DNA from: RHLJ01 sp965247355
GTDB lineage: Bacteria > Bacteroidota > Rhodothermia > Balneolales > Balneolaceae
Direction of reading: 5' to 3'
DNA: 64,000 nt
Assembly: GCA_965247355.1 (NCBI GenBank)
Contig: OZ252011.1
Span: forward strand, 3,286,001 to 3,350,000
Positions within the stretch are counted from its first letter, which is position 1. Each line of letters starts with the position of its first letter. The notes under the pieces were generated by a model. It did not search any database, was not told the DNA's origin, and worked only from the letters and a program-made list of their open reading frames with translations. This document shows positions 43,279-52,597 of this stretch, piece by piece. The position numbers and the translations under genes are program-made.

Positions 43279-44175
43279 ATGAAAAAAGTAGTTACAAATG
43301 TAGATCAGTTGGATTTTTCACTCTCAGATTTAGAAGAAATGCCCGCACCGGGAAAGGTGATGGTGGTGAATCCAGAGTTTTTTGACGTTAAGTATGTTAT
43401 CAATCCCCATATGGAAGGACATATTGGGGATATAGACAAAAAACTCGCGATGGATGAATGGATTCGCCTGAAAGAGGCCTATGAAAGTTTGGGGCTTTAT
43501 GTACATGAAGTAGCAGGCGATAAGGAATATCCGGATATGGTATTTTGTGCGAATCAGAGTTTGCCAAATATTACTGCTGATGGTACTAAGCAGGTGGTGA
43601 TGAGTGTAATGAATGCCGACCAGCGAAAAGGTGAGGTTCCAATAATTGAAGAGGTTTATCGGGAAAGTAGTTACGAATTTTCCTATCTGGATGAAAAGGA
43701 ATTTAAAAGCTTTGAGGGAATGGGGGATGCCATTTGGCATTTCAAAAAACGATTGATTTGGGGGGGATATGGATACCGAACCTCTATTGATGTATACGAT
43801 TTGATTTCAGAAATCTTCAATACCCCAGTTATCGCTTTGGAGTTGATTGACCCTAAGTTTTATCATTTAGACACCTGTTTTTGTGTGCTTGATGAAGAAA
43901 CAGTACTTATCTATCCAAAAGCATTTACAGAAGAAGGTCTAAAAACTATTAGGGCGATTTTCCCAAATATCATTGAAGCGAACCAACATGAAGCGGAGGA
44001 TTTATTTGCCTGCAATGCAACATGTCCGGATGGCAAAAATGTATTTATTCAGGAAGGCTGTGTGGGTGTGAATGAAAAGCTGCAGGAGGCTGGGTTCATT
44101 GTACACGAGTTCAACACCGAAGAATACCTGAAAAGCGGCGGTAGTGTTTTTTGTATGAAGATGCTTTTGTGGTAA
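43279..44175 (+). CDS. Amidinotransferase/dimethylarginase-superfamily hydrolase
   Basis: Beta/alpha-propeller enzyme of the arginine-modifying (GME) superfamily. PDMVFCANQS, FYHLDTCF with the catalytic His, and GGSVFCMKM with the nucleophile Cys (residue 292) are the active-site segments. It could be a dimethylarginine hydrolase, a citrulline hydrolase or similar; the substrate is not fixed by the visible motifs. It lies 54 bp downstream of the SGNH gene. Confidence 0.82.
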   Translation: MKKVVTNVDQLDFSLSDLEEMPAPGKVMVVNPEFFDVKYVINPHMEGHIGDIDKKLAMDEWIRLKEAYESLGLYVHEVAGDKEYPDMVFCANQSLPNITADGTKQVVMSVMNADQRKGEVPIIEEVYRESSYEFSYLDEKEFKSFEGMGDAIWHFKKRLIWGGYGYRTSIDVYDLISEIFNTPVIALELIDPKFYHLDTCFCVLDEETVLIYPKAFTEEGLKTIRAIFPNIIEANQHEAEDLFACNATCPDGKNVFIQEGCVGVNEKLQEAGFIVHEFNTEEYLKSGGSVFCMKMLLW

Positions 44176-44180
44176 TGATT

Positions 44181-44242
44181 AATTTTGAATTTTAAATTAT
44201 GAATGTTAAATCAGCGTAATTCAAAATTTATAATTCAAAATT
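44181..44242. repeat. AT-rich inverted repeat
   Basis: Arms 44181-44203 and 44220-44242 are complementary at 21 of 23 positions. It begins 5 bp past the amidinotransferase stop and ends just before the acylase start, similar to the element at 39780. Confidence 0.7.
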
Positions 44243-44246
44243 ACAG

Positions 44247-46664
44247 ATGAGCTCCTTAAAGCCATTAATCTCATCAATTATCCTCTTAGCATTAATATTT
44301 TCTCTCAACACCAAATTCGGTTCTATTCCTCCTTTAGGTAAGTTTTTTGATCCGGATGCAGGATTTTGGGCAAATGCAGAGCGTTCTCTTCCAGACTCTG
44401 ATGAATTAGATTTTAACGAAATTCAGGGCGAAGTTTCTGTCTATTATGATGAGCGGAGAGTGCCCCACATTTTCGCTGAAAATGAGCGTGATCTTTATTT
44501 TGTGCAGGGTTACATCACCGCCAAAGACCGACTTTTCCAAATGGAAATGCAAACCTACGATGCAGCAGGGCGGTTATCAGAACGTTTAGGTGATCGAACT
44601 CTTAACCGGGATTTAAGCACCCGAAGAATGGGAATGCCATATGGTGCTGAAAAGGCAATAGAGTTTATCAAGCAGGATGAACAAACATGGTCGGCATTGA
44701 ACGCCTATTCGAATGGAGTGAACGCATACATATCGTCACTTTCTCCCAAAGATTATCCGGTGGAGTACAAAATTCTGGATTTCGCTCCCGAGGAATGGGC
44801 TCCTATTAAAACAGCTCATTTGCTTAAAAATATGACCCGAACTCTTGCCGGAGGCAGTAGCGATGATCGCTCAAGCAATACGATGGCGTATTTTGGAGAA
44901 GATTTTATTGAAAAGTTTTTTGAAGTAAAACCGGCGCTAAATGATCCGATAATCCCACCATCTAAAAACTGGGATTTTGACCCGGTTCCGGTTCAGGCTC
45001 CGGATACTTTATTTAAACCTGCATCCGCATTAGAGTTGGAAGGTTTCGAGCGACCGGAAGGTATAGGAAGTAATAACTGGGCAGTGAACGGAAGCAAAAC
45101 TGCATCAGGATATCCTATTCTTTCAAATGACCCTCATCTGGGACTAACACTTCCATCCATCTGGTATGAAGTTCAAATACACACCCCGGGTTTAAATACC
45201 TATGGAGTTTCGTTACAAGGAGCGCCTGGGGTAATCATCGGGTTCAATGAAAACGCAGCGTGGGGCACGACTAATACCGGTGCAGATGTAATGGATTGGT
45301 ACGAAATCAAATTCAGAGACGATTCAAAGCAAGAATACTGGCATGATGGACAGTGGAAACCAACGACTATGCGGATCGAGGAAGTGAAAGTTCGTGGTCA
45401 GGAAACGGTTTTGGATACCGTGATTTATACGCATCATGGTCCGGTTACAAAAGTAGAATCGAACATTGACGAAGAACGAGATCCAGCATACCATGCCCTG
45501 CGATGGATTGCTCATGAGCCTTCAAATGATCTTAAAACCTTCTTTGGATTCAATAGAATGAAAACTTACGATGACTTTAAAGAAGCGGCATCCCATTATG
45601 TAGCTCCGGCGCAGAACTTTATTTTTGCTAACAATGAAGGCGATATAGCGACCTGGATAAGCGGCAAATTTCCTAATAAATGGAAATTTCAGGGCAGGAC
45701 AGTTAGTGATGGAACTAATCCGCTTTATGACTGGCAGGGTTGGATTCCAACTGAGCATAATCCGAACGTCAAAAACCCTGAAAGGGGATTTGTGAGTTCA
45801 GCAAATCAGGAGTCTGCCGCCCCTGACTATCCTTATTACTTAGAGGATGATTATGCACCATTTGAACGAGGGCGTCGAATTAATGAATTGTTGGCCGAGA
45901 TGGAAAACATCACCAAGGATGATATGCGTAGGATGCAAATGGATGACTACAGCTATCTTGCAGCCACAATTTTGCCCGAAATGCTGGAATGGATTAGTCG
46001 TGATAGTCTATCCGATAAAGAGCTTGAAATCCTTCAAGAGGTAGAAGGTTGGGATTATTTCAATAAAGCGGATCTAATAGCCCCCGGAATTTTTCGATGG
46101 TGGTGGTCGAATTTCTATTATGCTATTCTGAATGATGAATACGCCTCAACCGATGCATCGCTTCGCTGGCCTGCACGAGACAGATTGATTGAAGTAATCA
46201 AATCTGAACCTGATTTCAAATTCTTCGACAACATTGAAACGGAAGAAACTGAAACCAGAGAGCGAGTAGTAACCGATGCCTTTAAAGAAACGGTGGAAGA
46301 GTTAACGGATGCTTATGGTGAGTTCGGAGACAACTGGAATTGGGGCGTAGTAATAAATAATGATTTCGATCATATAGCATTCATTCCCGGTTTTGGAGCA
46401 CAGAATGTGTACTCGAGCGGAAATGCAGAATCCATCAATGCAACTCGTGGTACCTGGGGACCTTCCTGGAGAATGGTTGTAGAGCTTGGTCCCGAAGTCA
46501 AAGGCTGGGGAGTATATCCTGGTGGGCCTTCAGGAAATCCAGGATCGCCAAATTACGATTCCATGCTCGAGACGTGGAGAACCGGAGAACTCTACGAACT
46601 TAAGTTTTACAAAGAACCGCCCAATGAATATCTCTACTCCATTACTATAAATCCTAACGATTAA
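44247..46664 (+). CDS. Penicillin acylase family Ntn-hydrolase
   Basis: Large N-terminal-nucleophile amidase. A leader (ISSIILLALIFSL) directs it to the periplasm. The alpha part contains YDERRVPHIFAENERDLYF and GYITAKDRLFQMEM; the self-cleavage site and nucleophile are G|SNNW with Ser275, followed by NGSKTASGYPILSNDPHL. 805 residues is the family norm. Real substrates are probably acyl-homoserine lactones or N-acyl compounds, which cannot be told from sequence. Confidence 0.9.
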   Translation: MSSLKPLISSIILLALIFSLNTKFGSIPPLGKFFDPDAGFWANAERSLPDSDELDFNEIQGEVSVYYDERRVPHIFAENERDLYFVQGYITAKDRLFQMEMQTYDAAGRLSERLGDRTLNRDLSTRRMGMPYGAEKAIEFIKQDEQTWSALNAYSNGVNAYISSLSPKDYPVEYKILDFAPEEWAPIKTAHLLKNMTRTLAGGSSDDRSSNTMAYFGEDFIEKFFEVKPALNDPIIPPSKNWDFDPVPVQAPDTLFKPASALELEGFERPEGIGSNNWAVNGSKTASGYPILSNDPHLGLTLPSIWYEVQIHTPGLNTYGVSLQGAPGVIIGFNENAAWGTTNTGADVMDWYEIKFRDDSKQEYWHDGQWKPTTMRIEEVKVRGQETVLDTVIYTHHGPVTKVESNIDEERDPAYHALRWIAHEPSNDLKTFFGFNRMKTYDDFKEAASHYVAPAQNFIFANNEGDIATWISGKFPNKWKFQGRTVSDGTNPLYDWQGWIPTEHNPNVKNPERGFVSSANQESAAPDYPYYLEDDYAPFERGRRINELLAEMENITKDDMRRMQMDDYSYLAATILPEMLEWISRDSLSDKELEILQEVEGWDYFNKADLIAPGIFRWWWSNFYYAILNDEYASTDASLRWPARDRLIEVIKSEPDFKFFDNIETEETETRERVVTDAFKETVEELTDAYGEFGDNWNWGVVINNDFDHIAFIPGFGAQNVYSSGNAESINATRGTWGPSWRMVVELGPEVKGWGVYPGGPSGNPGSPNYDSMLETWRTGELYELKFYKEPPNEYLYSITINPND

Positions 46665-46668
46665 TTAA

Positions 46669-46704
46669 GAATTAGGAATATTGTATGTCTTCTATTCCTA
46701 ATTC
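46669..46704. repeat. Short AT-rich inverted repeat, possible terminator
   Basis: GAATTAGGAATA (46669-46680) pairs perfectly with TATTCCTAATTC (46693-46704). It lies 4 bp past the acylase stop. Confidence 0.6.
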
Positions 46705-46726
46705 CTAATTCAAAAATTCTGTATTC

Positions 46727-47059
46727 ATGATATTGGCCTTGCTAATCTTAATTTCCGCTTTCCTTTTAAACCTCTTTCTGCCATGGTGGAGCATTGCTAT
46801 TCCAGGTTTAATATTCGGCTACCAATTCAAAAAATCCGGCTTGGCTTCTTTTGGCTGGGGATTTCTGGCTGTATTTCTACTATGGAGTGGGCAAGCGTTC
46901 TATATCCATTTTGTTAATGATGGTATTCTATCTACCCGAATTGCAGAAATGCTGGGTGTTGGCTCTCCCTACCTGGTTATTTTGATAACCGGAGTTCTTG
47001 GGGGATTGGTAAGTGGTTTGGCTACTTTGACCGGAAGCTTATTTAATAAAAAAAAGTAA
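46727..47059 (+). CDS. Small hypothetical membrane protein
   Basis: 110 residues with about four hydrophobic helices (LALLILISAFLLNLFLPW, FGWGFLAVFLLWSG, YLVILITGVLGGLVSGLA) and a C-terminal Lys tail. I recognise no family. It lies 63 bp after the acylase gene and may share its transcript. Confidence 0.75.
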   Translation: MILALLILISAFLLNLFLPWWSIAIPGLIFGYQFKKSGLASFGWGFLAVFLLWSGQAFYIHFVNDGILSTRIAEMLGVGSPYLVILITGVLGGLVSGLATLTGSLFNKKK

Positions 47060-47140
47060 ACAGGACATTCTCTTCACCTCAGCTTCACATTTATTCATTA
47101 GCTAACTGTCTCAATCCTTAATCAAAAAGAGAGGCTTCCC

Positions 47141-47608
47141 ATGACAGCAAAAGCAAGATTAGGCTGGCTAACTATAATCCTCCTAATTATACCAATATTG
47201 GTATGCGCGCAAAACCGTCCTAACAGAGGAATGGTAAACTGGAGTAATGATACCCCTTACGTGAGAATGTATAATCCACAAACCGAGCAAACAGTAACAG
47301 TTGTTGTCCAGAAAGTGGAATTATTTACTCCCCGCACAGGAATGGCATTGGGTATTCACCTAACTGCTAATTTGAACGATAAGCTGCTGGACGTGCACCT
47401 TGGTCCGGCATGGTTTATCAAAAATCAGGAACTGGAAATAAAAGAAGGTGATAGACTTGAAATTACAGGATCCCTGATCTCATTTAAAGGAAGCGACGCC
47501 TTAGTCGCCAAGTCGGTAACACTGGGAGATGATACTTTAACACTGAGAGACAATACAGGACGACCGGTTTGGTCAGGTTGGAGGCGAGGCGGAAGAATGA
47601 TGAACTGA
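47141..47608 (+). CDS. Small secreted OB-fold-like protein of unknown function
   Basis: A signal peptide (LGWLTIILLIIPILVCAQ) precedes 130 residues with beta character: VVVQKVELFTPRTG, LEIKEGDRLEITGSLI and DALVAKSVTLGDDTLTLRD, which look like an OB or bacterial nucleic-acid-binding-like fold found in periplasmic proteins. The C-terminus (GRPVWSGWRRGG) is basic. No activity is indicated. Confidence 0.7.
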   Translation: MTAKARLGWLTIILLIIPILVCAQNRPNRGMVNWSNDTPYVRMYNPQTEQTVTVVVQKVELFTPRTGMALGIHLTANLNDKLLDVHLGPAWFIKNQELEIKEGDRLEITGSLISFKGSDALVAKSVTLGDDTLTLRDNTGRPVWSGWRRGGRMMN

Positions 47609-47680
47609 ATCTTTGTCCGCTATCATTTTAACCACAAACTTTATAAACTGTTGATATACTATTTGTTAGCGTAAAAATTT

Positions 47681-48421
47681 GTGGCTAGATTACTTCCTTT
47701 TCTGATACTTTTAAGCTGTGCAGCCTGTGCCACTCATGCCCCAATGAGTGAGATGGTGATGTTTAATAAATCATTACAGGCAGATACTTTGGATAATCAG
47801 GAACAGGTTGGGGTGACTATATTTGATGCTAAGCCCGATCTGGATAGGTTTAAACAAGAAGATCAGGATGCCCGGTTTTATAATGAAAATTATAACCTTC
47901 CGGATTTCAGTTTTCATGGAGCCAGGCTATATAATGATAAAGTTGGGGTTTCAGCTTCAGTAGGTACAAGTGTTGGAATTGATGGCACATTCAAGCTTAT
48001 AAAAAACGTCTATGGAACAGCATCACTTTCTGTGATGGACAACAGAGATAAAACAGGAAGTTTTTTCTTTTCAAGAGAGTTCAAAGCTCCTGAACTTCGA
48101 AACTACGAGTTGGTTATTCAGGCACCTGTTTTAGTAACCTCGGGCTTAGGTTTATCAATAGGCGGGTTTTACCAAATGGATACTAAAGTCTGGAGAAAGA
48201 GGTATCAACAATGTGAAGGGTGCCTGCTTTGGAGAACAGAGTATGGAACTCTTTCTTTTCGTAGTTACGGGTTAAAAAGCAGAATCTTATTTCAGAGTAA
48301 GTTGAAATCCAGACTATTATTGACCGGTCATGTTAAAATTGGAAGGCTCATAAACCACGAGGAATTTTATATTTCCACTGGATTAACGTTCACCCCTTTA
48401 ATTAGAAGCTATTTAAAGTGA
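47681..48421 (+). CDS. Lipoprotein of unknown function, first of a tandem pair
   Basis: GTG start at 47681. The leader ends at SCAACATH, giving a lipobox Cys, directly followed by ATHAPMSEMVMF, identical to the next gene. The remainder (GVSASVGTSVGIDGTFKLI, then many alternating strands) looks like a small beta-barrel or beta-sandwich. The stop overlaps the start of the second gene. Function unknown. Confidence 0.7.
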   Translation: MARLLPFLILLSCAACATHAPMSEMVMFNKSLQADTLDNQEQVGVTIFDAKPDLDRFKQEDQDARFYNENYNLPDFSFHGARLYNDKVGVSASVGTSVGIDGTFKLIKNVYGTASLSVMDNRDKTGSFFFSREFKAPELRNYELVIQAPVLVTSGLGLSIGGFYQMDTKVWRKRYQQCEGCLLWRTEYGTLSFRSYGLKSRILFQSKLKSRLLLTGHVKIGRLINHEEFYISTGLTFTPLIRSYLK

Positions 48422-49122
48422 GAATTACCTTAATGGCGTTAATACTTTTTTCAGGAGCCTGTGCCACTCATGCTCCCATGAGTGAGATGGTGATGTTTAC
48501 TCCGAAAAAAGTAATAAAACATACAGTATATGATGATACGGTAGCAGTTCACTATTCAAAGTATAGTTTTGCAGTAGGAATAGAGGGAAGGGGTATACCA
48601 TCAGAAAAGCTAGAATTATACGCTGATAAAAAGTTTCGAAAGGAAGGTTTCGAAGGTGAACCCGTATATAACTACGCAAATAGTGCTTCTTTACATTCAA
48701 TTTTTATGTTCAATAATGTGGATGGATTTGCAGTGAATATATCTATGCTCCCAACCATTGGAATTGATTTTACGGCTAAAATATATCGAGATTATTATCT
48801 GACATATGCGGAAACTATTACTGTTGGCAGCCAAATTTACCTTCAGAGAAGACTTTTATATAACAACACAACTGGAGTTGCGGCAGGAATATTTTATGAA
48901 CAAGCCCCTTTAGGATATGAGTATGATGAAGAATCGGGTTGTCCTTTATGCTTTGGTCCAGATGAAATGTTTTATTTAAATGTTTTAGGTATAAGAGCTT
49001 TTTATATGAGTCACGATGGCACTAAAAACAGAAATTTTTTTAAAATACAATCCAAATTAGGGTATATAGTTGATTATGGTGGGGCATTTGGTCAGGTCGG
49101 AATTTCCTTTGGGATATTCTAG
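48418..49122 (+). CDS. Lipoprotein of unknown function, second of a tandem pair
   Basis: GTG start overlapping the stop of the previous gene by 4 bp. The leader and the 13 residues CATHAPMSEMVMF are the same as in its neighbour, but the rest is only faintly similar (TIGIDFTAKIYRDYYLTYA versus SVGIDGTFKLIKNVYGTAS). It is probably a diverged tandem duplicate with a beta-rich body ending VGISFGIF, as in an outer-membrane barrel. Function unknown. Confidence 0.7.
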   Translation: MRITLMALILFSGACATHAPMSEMVMFTPKKVIKHTVYDDTVAVHYSKYSFAVGIEGRGIPSEKLELYADKKFRKEGFEGEPVYNYANSASLHSIFMFNNVDGFAVNISMLPTIGIDFTAKIYRDYYLTYAETITVGSQIYLQRRLLYNNTTGVAAGIFYEQAPLGYEYDEESGCPLCFGPDEMFYLNVLGIRAFYMSHDGTKNRNFFKIQSKLGYIVDYGGAFGQVGISFGIF

Positions 49123-49137
49123 AAGCCACAAAAGCAT

Positions 49138-49156
49138 TGTGTATTAAATGTGGAAA
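49138..49156. repeat. 19-bp direct repeat, left copy
   Basis: TGTGTATTAAATGTGGAAA is identical to 52337-52355. The two copies enclose exactly the permease and padR genes. Confidence 0.75.
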
Positions 49157-49181
49157 TTCAATAACCTAGACTTGATGGTTC

Positions 49182-51833
49182 CTACTCACTCTTCAGATTT
49201 TTTATCGGATTTACTCTGGCTGCACTCACAGACTGGTAACCAATTGTAATCCATGCGATAAATACGGTAATAACGCTACCTAACAAAAGAATCTGCCATC
49301 CTATTTGAATTTGATATGCAAACTCATCAAGCCAGCGATTCATGATTAACCACGAAATAGGTAAAGAAATACCAATCGCAACTATAATGAGCTTCGCGAA
49401 ATCATAGGATATTAGAAGCACAATATTCGTTACCGTGGCTCCTAATACCTTTCGAATTCCGATTTCTTTTGATCTTTGAACTGCAGTGTATGAAGCCAGA
49501 CCAAACAGACCTAAACAGGCAATAAAAATTGCAATGGTGGCAAATACACTGAATAATGTTCCGGTTTGTTGTTCAGAGTTATAAATGTTGTTGAATTCAT
49601 CATCAAGGAAGCTGTACGTAAAAAATGATTCAGGAAGAACAGCGCTAACCGTGTTTTCAATAACAGGGATAAGTCCAGCCAGATCTTCTGTTTCTACCCT
49701 GGCAAATAATTTCAGGCTTGTATATGAGAAGCCTTCATAATTTACAAGTATAAGAGGTTCAACAGATTTATGAAGGGTTTCATAATTGAAGTTCTCAACA
49801 ACACCATAAATCTTGCCAAAGCTATTTTGACCATATGCTTTGCTTCTTAGTTCCTGATCAACAGCTTCTTCAGGGGCCCATCCAAATAACTCAGCAGCTG
49901 CTTCATTTATAATTAATGACATCCGCTCGCCTCTGGCACTACCCGGTTCAATATTATTCCCAGCTAGCAAATTAATTTCCATGGTTGATAAAAAGTCTTC
50001 ATCAATTTCCATGGTATTTACTATTTGGCGGGTTTCTTCAGTCTGCCCCTTATTAAAGGTTCTGGCTCCAACTCCCTGAATAGGAAGATGAGAGGCAAAG
50101 GATACCTGAGATATACCATCAATGTTCATCATTTCCTGCTTAAGTGTTTCTAGTGAAGCGCCCGAATCTTCAGGTTTATCAACTGATAAGGTTAATACCT
50201 GTTCTTTGGTATATCCCAGTTTTTTGTTTTGGATGAAGTCGAGTTGCTCGTAAATAACTAAGGTGCTCACAATCAATATTATTGAGATACAGAATTGTAT
50301 CACCACTAAACCTTTTCTTAACCATGCTCCTGAACCGAAAGATTTATGGCTTCCTTTAAGCACACGTGCAGGTTCAAACTTTGATAGTATGAAAGCAGGG
50401 TAGCTTCCGGATAAAAAGCTAACACCCAACCCAATTGAAGCTAAGAGAATCAATAGAGTATAATTTTCAAACCAATTCAACGACAGCTCCTTTCCGGTCA
50501 GATCATTAAAAAATGGGGTCAGATAGTTAACTGCTATTACAGAAATAAAAAGACCAATTAGCGTGATAAATATCGTTTCTCCCATAAACTGACCAACCAG
50601 CTGATTTCGATATGCTCCGAGAGTCTTTCTCATGCCAACTTCTTTTGCCCTGTCACTAGCTCTGGCTGTAGCAAGATTCATATAGTTTATACAAGCTATA
50701 ATGACGATAAGAAATGCGATCCCGGAAAATATATATACATACCTGATATCTCCACCAGGGATAATTTCCCCATTAAAAGGAGATTTTAGATAAACGTCGT
50801 TAAAAGGAATAGCAGTGAGAAAAGGTTGAGCATCCCGGCCACCAAAGTATTCTGAAACTTCCCGGTCTATATCTTCCTGAAGAAGATTAATCTGGCTACT
50901 ATTTCTTAGCAGCAAATAGGTATGGTAGGCGGATCGGTTCCAGGCCATCGTATTGGCTTCGGGCAATGATGAAAATGATGCCAAAAGATCAAATTGTATA
51001 TGTGAGTTTTTTGGCAAATCATCAACAATACCTGTTACCTGATAAATTTGCTGATCACTTCCAACGGCAATTGTATTTCCAACAACATTTATGTTTTTGA
51101 AGTATTTTTCAGCAGTACTTTTTGTAAGGATAACAGAGTTTGGTTTGGTCAGAGCCTCATCTGGATTGCCGTGTAGTAATTTGAAAGAGAAAACATCAAA
51201 GAAAGCAGAATCGGCAAAGAAAAACATCGACTCATGAAAATCCTGACCATCCACATTTACTCTTGATTCCTTTGCGCTATTCTTTTTTAAACGGACATAT
51301 TCTTCCACATAAGGAATTCCCTGTTTTAGTCCTGGGCCGGCTACAGTAGTAGCCCTTGCTGTTGGAATTTGAGTTTCACCAAAAACCCATGTCATACCTA
51401 TTTTCGCAATTCGGTCTGAATTCTCATGAAAAGAATCATAGCTCACTTCGTCACGAATCCAAAGAAATATCAGCATGAAACAGGTTAACCCTATAGCGAG
51501 TCCGGAAATATTTATAAAAGAATATGCTTTATGTTTAAAGATATTTCTGTATGCAATTTTAAAGTAGTTCGAAATCATAGCCGTGTGATCTTTTTGATAG
51601 TTTAAAGTTGAGTGAGTCTTCTCAATGATGAATCGTAGTTTTATTGTACTAATTACTTCCCATAGGTGAATGAGATCAGAAACAAACCTGGAATATTTAG
51701 TTCTTCTGTATTGGTAAATTTCTTCAAGATCACCTTGTATCTCTTCCTCCAATTCTGTTGGGCAGCAAATAGAAAGGAGTTTGTGCAACCATTGAGGTGG
51801 TTTATGCTGGTATTTTTCAGGTTTAGGAGTCAA
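49182..51833 (-). CDS. ABC transporter permease (MacB/FtsX type) with permease-prefix domain
   Basis: Eight or so TM segments in two FtsX blocks with large periplasmic MacB-like regions. The N-terminal 80 residues (PQWLHKLLSICCPTELEEEI, then GDLEEIYQYRR) are the cytoplasmic prefix found on permeases paired with PadR regulators. Family marks: AYRNIFKHKAYSFINISGLA, RAKEVGMRKTLGA and RSKEIGIRKVLGA. The matching ATPase is not in the window. It is 17 bp downstream of padR. Role: probably export or mechanotransmission for a lipid, peptide or drug. Confidence 0.9.
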   Translation of the reverse strand: MTPKPEKYQHKPPQWLHKLLSICCPTELEEEIQGDLEEIYQYRRTKYSRFVSDLIHLWEVISTIKLRFIIEKTHSTLNYQKDHTAMISNYFKIAYRNIFKHKAYSFINISGLAIGLTCFMLIFLWIRDEVSYDSFHENSDRIAKIGMTWVFGETQIPTARATTVAGPGLKQGIPYVEEYVRLKKNSAKESRVNVDGQDFHESMFFFADSAFFDVFSFKLLHGNPDEALTKPNSVILTKSTAEKYFKNINVVGNTIAVGSDQQIYQVTGIVDDLPKNSHIQFDLLASFSSLPEANTMAWNRSAYHTYLLLRNSSQINLLQEDIDREVSEYFGGRDAQPFLTAIPFNDVYLKSPFNGEIIPGGDIRYVYIFSGIAFLIVIIACINYMNLATARASDRAKEVGMRKTLGAYRNQLVGQFMGETIFITLIGLFISVIAVNYLTPFFNDLTGKELSLNWFENYTLLILLASIGLGVSFLSGSYPAFILSKFEPARVLKGSHKSFGSGAWLRKGLVVIQFCISIILIVSTLVIYEQLDFIQNKKLGYTKEQVLTLSVDKPEDSGASLETLKQEMMNIDGISQVSFASHLPIQGVGARTFNKGQTEETRQIVNTMEIDEDFLSTMEINLLAGNNIEPGSARGERMSLIINEAAAELFGWAPEEAVDQELRSKAYGQNSFGKIYGVVENFNYETLHKSVEPLILVNYEGFSYTSLKLFARVETEDLAGLIPVIENTVSAVLPESFFTYSFLDDEFNNIYNSEQQTGTLFSVFATIAIFIACLGLFGLASYTAVQRSKEIGIRKVLGATVTNIVLLISYDFAKLIIVAIGISLPISWLIMNRWLDEFAYQIQIGWQILLLGSVITVFIAWITIGYQSVSAARVNPIKNLKSE

Positions 51834-51850
51834 TTAATGCCTCAATAATC

Positions 51851-52171
51851 TTAGGATGTTTTGGGTATCAGCTTCCAGAGACTGGCTCGCAATGCTTTTG
51901 CATTTTCCAAAGCCTCCATTCCTTTTTCTGTGCATTCAAATAATCGCTTTTGTCTTCCCCCTCTTTCCGGGGTAGCTCCACCCATTTTCGAAATCAGAAA
52001 ACCTTTCTTTTCTAAACGATACAGCGTTGTGTGAATTGAACTGATGCTCATTAGTTTTCCAGTATGGTTTTCAAGCTCTTTTGCTATTGCAACTGTATAG
52101 GCATCACTCCCAAGTACTACTGAAGTAATTAAAACCAGTTCTTCAAAAGCTCCGAGTTCAGTAATCTTCAT
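51851..52171 (-). CDS. PadR family transcriptional regulator
   Basis: Winged-helix regulator of 106 residues: LGAFEELVLITSVVLGSDAYT, then SSIHTTLYRLEKKGFL is the recognition helix and wing, and TPERGGRQKRLFECTEKG is the conserved PadR segment. It is the first gene of the permease operon and probably represses it. Confidence 0.93.
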   Translation of the reverse strand: MKITELGAFEELVLITSVVLGSDAYTVAIAKELENHTGKLMSISSIHTTLYRLEKKGFLISKMGGATPERGGRQKRLFECTEKGMEALENAKALRASLWKLIPKTS

Positions 52172-52336
52172 AAAATTATTTCTATCGTATTTGTAAGACT
52201 AATCATAACTAGCACGAAGAGATGAATTAATAGTTACAAAAAAAAAGAGGAGAGCTGATTTTATTTGAGATCAGGTTCTTGAATCAGAGGTCAAATCCTG
52301 ATGAATGGAGATGTTCAGCTTTGATACTGATTGAAA

Positions 52337-52355
52337 TGTGTATTAAATGTGGAAA
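52337..52355. repeat. 19-bp direct repeat, right copy
   Basis: Identical to 49138-49156; see left copy. Confidence 0.75.
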
Positions 52356-52470
52356 AGTAACTTAGTTTCACATTGAATCGAATCTCTCCACTCCTTATCT
52401 TAATGAAACTTCAACAAAGCTTATCAAAACCATTTTATTGTTAGCAACCCATAGCTTTGAGATATCAGCA

Positions 52471-52500
52471 ATGCGAACCAAAAACAGGACGCAGAGTTGA
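52471..52500 (+). CDS. Possible leader peptide upstream of carA
   Basis: ATG CGA ACC AAA AAC AGG ... TGA encodes MRTKNRTQS, with two Arg codons in nine. It ends 28 bp before the terminator that precedes carA. No clear Shine-Dalgarno is present. Carbamoyl phosphate feeds arginine and pyrimidine synthesis, so an Arg-sensing attenuator is conceivable. This is speculative; a 9-codon ORF is easily accidental. Confidence 0.2.
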   Translation: MRTKNRTQS

Positions 52501-52527
52501 TGCATTTTTTTAGTTTAACATATTTTC

Positions 52528-52565
52528 AAAAAATCCGACGCGTGTTTCGTAGTCGGATTTTTTTT
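52528..52565 (+). terminator. Intrinsic terminator in the carA leader (candidate attenuator)
   Basis: AAATCCGAC (52531-52539) pairs with GTCGGATTT (52552-52560), followed by TTTTT, 33 bp before the carA ATG. As no gene ends just upstream on this strand, it is more likely an attenuator in the carAB leader than a terminator for another gene. Confidence 0.8.
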
Positions 52566-52597
52566 GACCCCCAACTCACCTTAAGAAAAAGTTAACC

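Larger units (their letters stand above)
52172..52597. other. 426-bp intergenic region between padR and carA
   Basis: Holds the right copy of the 19-bp repeat (52337-52355), a possible 9-residue leader ORF (52471-52500) and a terminator (52528-52565) just before carA. From 52172 to 52336 I see nothing beyond AT-rich promoter-like sequence for the divergent padR gene. Confidence 0.7.
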
